Part shown: one piece after another, positions 63,748 to 64,000 of the stretch | Position numbering within the stretch: the first letter of the stretch is position 1 | How the letters are laid out: every line of letters begins with the position of its first letter | Source: CAVSUZ01 sp963791885 | Lineage (GTDB): Bacteria > Pseudomonadota > Alphaproteobacteria > Acetobacterales > Acetobacteraceae | Assembly: GCA_963791885.1 (NCBI GenBank) | Contig: CAWBUL010000005.1 | Location: forward strand, 1,364,001-1,428,000 | Length of the DNA stretch: 64,000 nucleotides | Direction: 5' to 3' | Made by a program: the position numbers and the translations under genes | The notes under the pieces: model-generated | Database searches by the model: none | Seen by the model: the letters and a program-made list of their open reading frames with translations, nothing else | Told to the model about the DNA's origin: nothing

Positions 63748-64000
63748 GAGGTGCAGGAACGTCTGCACCCGCTCGTCGATCTCGGCACAGAGCCGCGACA
63801 CTTGGCTTTTGCTGATGCCCTCCAGCCCCATCGCCTTGACCAGCTCGTCCACCGAGCGGGTTGAGATGCCCTGGATGTAGGACTCTTGGATCACCGCGGT
63901 TAGCGCCTTCTCCGCCATCCGGCGCGGCTCCAGAAAGCCGGGAAAGTAGCTGCCGCGGCGTAGTTTCGGTATGCGCAGCTCCACGGTCCCAGCACGTGTC
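63748..64000 (-). pseudogene. IS256 transposase, truncated third copy
   Basis: The minus-strand frame from the window edge reads FPGFLEPRRMAEKALTAVIQ, ESYIQGISTRSVDELVKAMG and EIDERVQTFLH, matching the two complete copies (one Val-to-Ile change). It ends abruptly at 63748, before the catalytic core. The 5' end is outside the window. Confidence 0.9.

Noticed and set aside
1..64000. CRISPR array or cas genes
   Set aside because: No regularly spaced 25-40 bp repeats with unique spacers and no Cas motif were seen; the tandem repeats at 20.4-20.8 kb are in-frame coiled-coil units.

Overview
The window reads as a GC-rich alphaproteobacterial accessory replicon or genomic island. The dnaE2-type polymerase remnant, the IS repertoire (IS256, IS21, IS481, IS701, IS66, IS110, IS1182, IS3, IS630, IS5 types), the DUF2092 and DUF6471 relatives, and the giant methyltransferase/glycosyltransferase fusions would fit Acetobacteraceae-like bacteria. 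That placement is an inference; there is no rRNA or core gene to settle it. Non-IS genes are heavily decayed by single-base frameshifts, while most transposases are intact.

Layout. 1-5 kb: a serine resolvase cut by the window edge, an error-prone polymerase pseudogene with an internal deletion, two unknown genes and an orphan DUF2384 antitoxin. 5.6-9.6 kb: an IS21 element with an 8-bp target duplication, itself split by an IS256 element. 10.5-14.1 kb: an integrative-element remnant (regulator, tyrosine integrase, small genes, primase-like pseudogene). 14.2-18.7 kb: an IS graveyard in which IS481 and IS630 interrupt a large serine recombinase and IS701 sits at the end of the IS630 gene. 19.5-24.8 kb: a giant surface-glycan gene (methyltransferase, coiled coil, repeats, RgpF-like and GT4 domains) and a GT2 gene, both frameshifted. 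24.8-29.4 kb: a three-layer nest, IS66 inside IS110 inside IS1182. 29.5-36.2 kb: five methyltransferase-type genes or remnants, a GC-rich repeat tract and a DUF2092 pseudogene. 36.6-38.0 kb: a second IS256 copy.

38.7-46.2 kb: a tRNA-Lys 3' half used as an attachment-site scar with a broken integrase beside it, then a 4.9-kb module between near-identical 362-bp inverted repeats. The module holds a fragment resembling the BREX protein BrxC, a HEPN-like protein, small membrane proteins, a secreted beta-propeller protein and a dehydrogenase fragment. 46.4-55.4 kb is the best preserved part: an SRAP (YedK/HMCES) protein, a ClpP-like periplasmic protease, a DUF6471 protein, GNAT and VOC enzymes, a chain of overlapping tiny genes, and a two-gene operon behind a 17-bp palindrome and ended by a strong terminator. 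55.5-60.7 kb: a second IS66 and an IS3 element, each splitting a gene that can be rejoined exactly, then a second resolvase copy with a stop codon just after the catalytic serine. 61.4-64 kb: remnants of DUF2384 and LigD, a methyltransferase, an FkbM fragment, a pair of tiny overlapping genes and a third, truncated IS256.

No complete new defence or metabolic system is intact here. The items most worth a second look are the inverted-repeat module with the BrxC-like and HEPN-like genes, the glycan fusion cluster, the IS110 left end as a candidate bridge-RNA locus, and the coupled micro-gene operons.
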